Shown here in pieces: positions 4,654 to 5,069 of a DNA stretch of 5,069 bases. Made by a program: the position numbers and the translations under genes. The stretch's first letter is position 1. The number at the start of each line of letters is the position of its first letter. Source of the DNA: Chloroflexi bacterium RBG_16_56_11 (lineage in GTDB: Bacteria; Chloroflexota; Dehalococcoidia; Dehalococcoidales; RBG-16-60-22); the NCBI GenBank assembly GCA_001796865.1, contig MGNQ01000017.1, forward strand, positions 1 through 5,069, written 5' to 3'. The notes below the pieces were generated by a model. The model was not told where the DNA came from and did not search any database. It saw only the letters and a list, made by a program, of their open reading frames with translations.

Positions 4654-5069
4654 ATGGCTAAAAAAAGCTACAAAATGAACCTGGTGCAGGAACCTCACTA
4701 TGAAGTCGGCGGGAACCAGGAAATCAAGGGCCGCCAGAACCCCACCATGACCTTTATGAGCAACGACCTCGTTCCCGGCAGCAACACCTATATCGAAATC
4801 GGCTGGGTCTACGAGATGCCGCGGCCCAACCCGCACATCCACGACCACGCCCATAACTACGACGAGATAGTGTTGCACCTGGGCACCGACCCCGACCGGC
4901 CGGAGTACCTCGGCGCCAGGATTGAGTTCGTGGTCGGCGGTGAGAAGCTTATCATCGATAAGACCTCGGCGCTGTTCATCCCCAGGGGCGTCGCGCACGG
5001 GCCGCTGACCTGGCAGAAGGTGGAAAAGCCCCACATCCAGATGGTGGTGATGCCGGGCGCCGGCACCAT
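4654..5069 (+). CDS. Cupin domain protein, 3' truncated by window edge
   Basis: The ATG at 4654 is preceded by AAGGAGG (4641-4647) with 6 nt spacing. The frame stays open to the window end, giving 138 residues plus a partial codon. It is a cupin beta-barrel. Motif 1 is NPHIHDHAHNYDEIVLHLG at 59-77, with H65, H67 and E71 as the expected metal ligands and H61 and H63 as extra histidines. Motif 2 is PRGVAHGP at 110-117, with H115 as the last ligand. The inter-motif segment carries a long loop (TDPDRPEYLG) and a strand (KLIIDKTSALFIP). Cupins of this type bind Fe, Mn or Zn and act as isomerases, dioxygenases, decarboxylases or small-molecule binders; the reaction cannot be assigned. It is cytoplasmic, with no signal peptide. 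It follows the UroD-like gene on the same strand after 106 nt, with possible regulation of its own. The C-terminus and any second cupin domain lie outside the window. Confidence 0.9.
   Translation, partial: MAKKSYKMNLVQEPHYEVGGNQEIKGRQNPTMTFMSNDLVPGSNTYIEIGWVYEMPRPNPHIHDHAHNYDEIVLHLGTDPDRPEYLGARIEFVVGGEKLIIDKTSALFIPRGVAHGPLTWQKVEKPHIQMVVMPGAGT

Noticed and set aside
4582..5034. 150-codon minus-strand ORF opposite the cupin
   Set aside because: It lies over a plus-strand frame with clear cupin motifs and a perfect SD; the minus translation has no recognisable domain.

Overview
This is a GC-rich bacterial window with tightly packed genes, strong Shine-Dalgarno (SD) sequences and genes on both strands. 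The gene types are two medium-chain zinc-type dehydrogenases, a divergent uroporphyrinogen-decarboxylase (UroD)-like protein, a cupin, the start of an FAD-dependent oxidoreductase and an IclR-type regulator. This mix is typical of anaerobic, catabolically versatile environmental bacteria. From memory of protein style, especially the N-terminal region of the UroD-like protein and of the flavoprotein, my best guess is a Dehalococcoidia-like Chloroflexota. That is recognition, not proof; Desulfobacterota-like anaerobes carry similar sets.

Layout. Positions 1-518 (+) hold the C-terminal part of an NAD-dependent medium-chain dehydrogenase cut by the window edge. It is followed after 49 nt by a 248-residue protein (568-1314, +) that looks like a TIGR04076-type Cys-containing domain joined to a C-terminal winged-helix-like segment. 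A GC-rich inverted repeat (1316-1349) separates this pair from a convergent complete zinc-dependent alcohol dehydrogenase (1357-2475, -).

Upstream of that dehydrogenase, on the same strand, is a 64-codon ORF (2495-2689, -). It carries only the N-terminus of an FAD-dependent oxidoreductase, up to the dinucleotide-binding glycine motif, and then loses the frame. A plausible native C-terminal tail follows in another frame. Divergent from it, at 2899-3176 (+), are two pieces of an IclR-family regulator, also joined out of frame. Between the two remnants lies about 210 bp of regulatory DNA with a sigma70-type promoter (apparently leaderless) and inverted and tandem copies of a TTCCGG element.

A strong GC hairpin (3139-3162) precedes an intact UroD-like gene (3186-4547, +). 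A 106-nt AT-rich spacer with a perfect 7-bp inverted repeat then leads to a cupin gene (4654 onward, +) that runs off the window.

Interpretation. The region reads as a catabolic cluster: UroD-like protein, cupin and dehydrogenases, originally with a flavoprotein and its IclR regulator. The flavoprotein and the regulator appear to have been reduced by internal deletions that kept their ends, promoters and putative operator. The neighbouring alcohol dehydrogenase and UroD-like genes remain intact and may still be driven by the surviving promoters. The pair of deletion scars is the most unusual thing here; an assembly collapse must be excluded before it is taken as biology.
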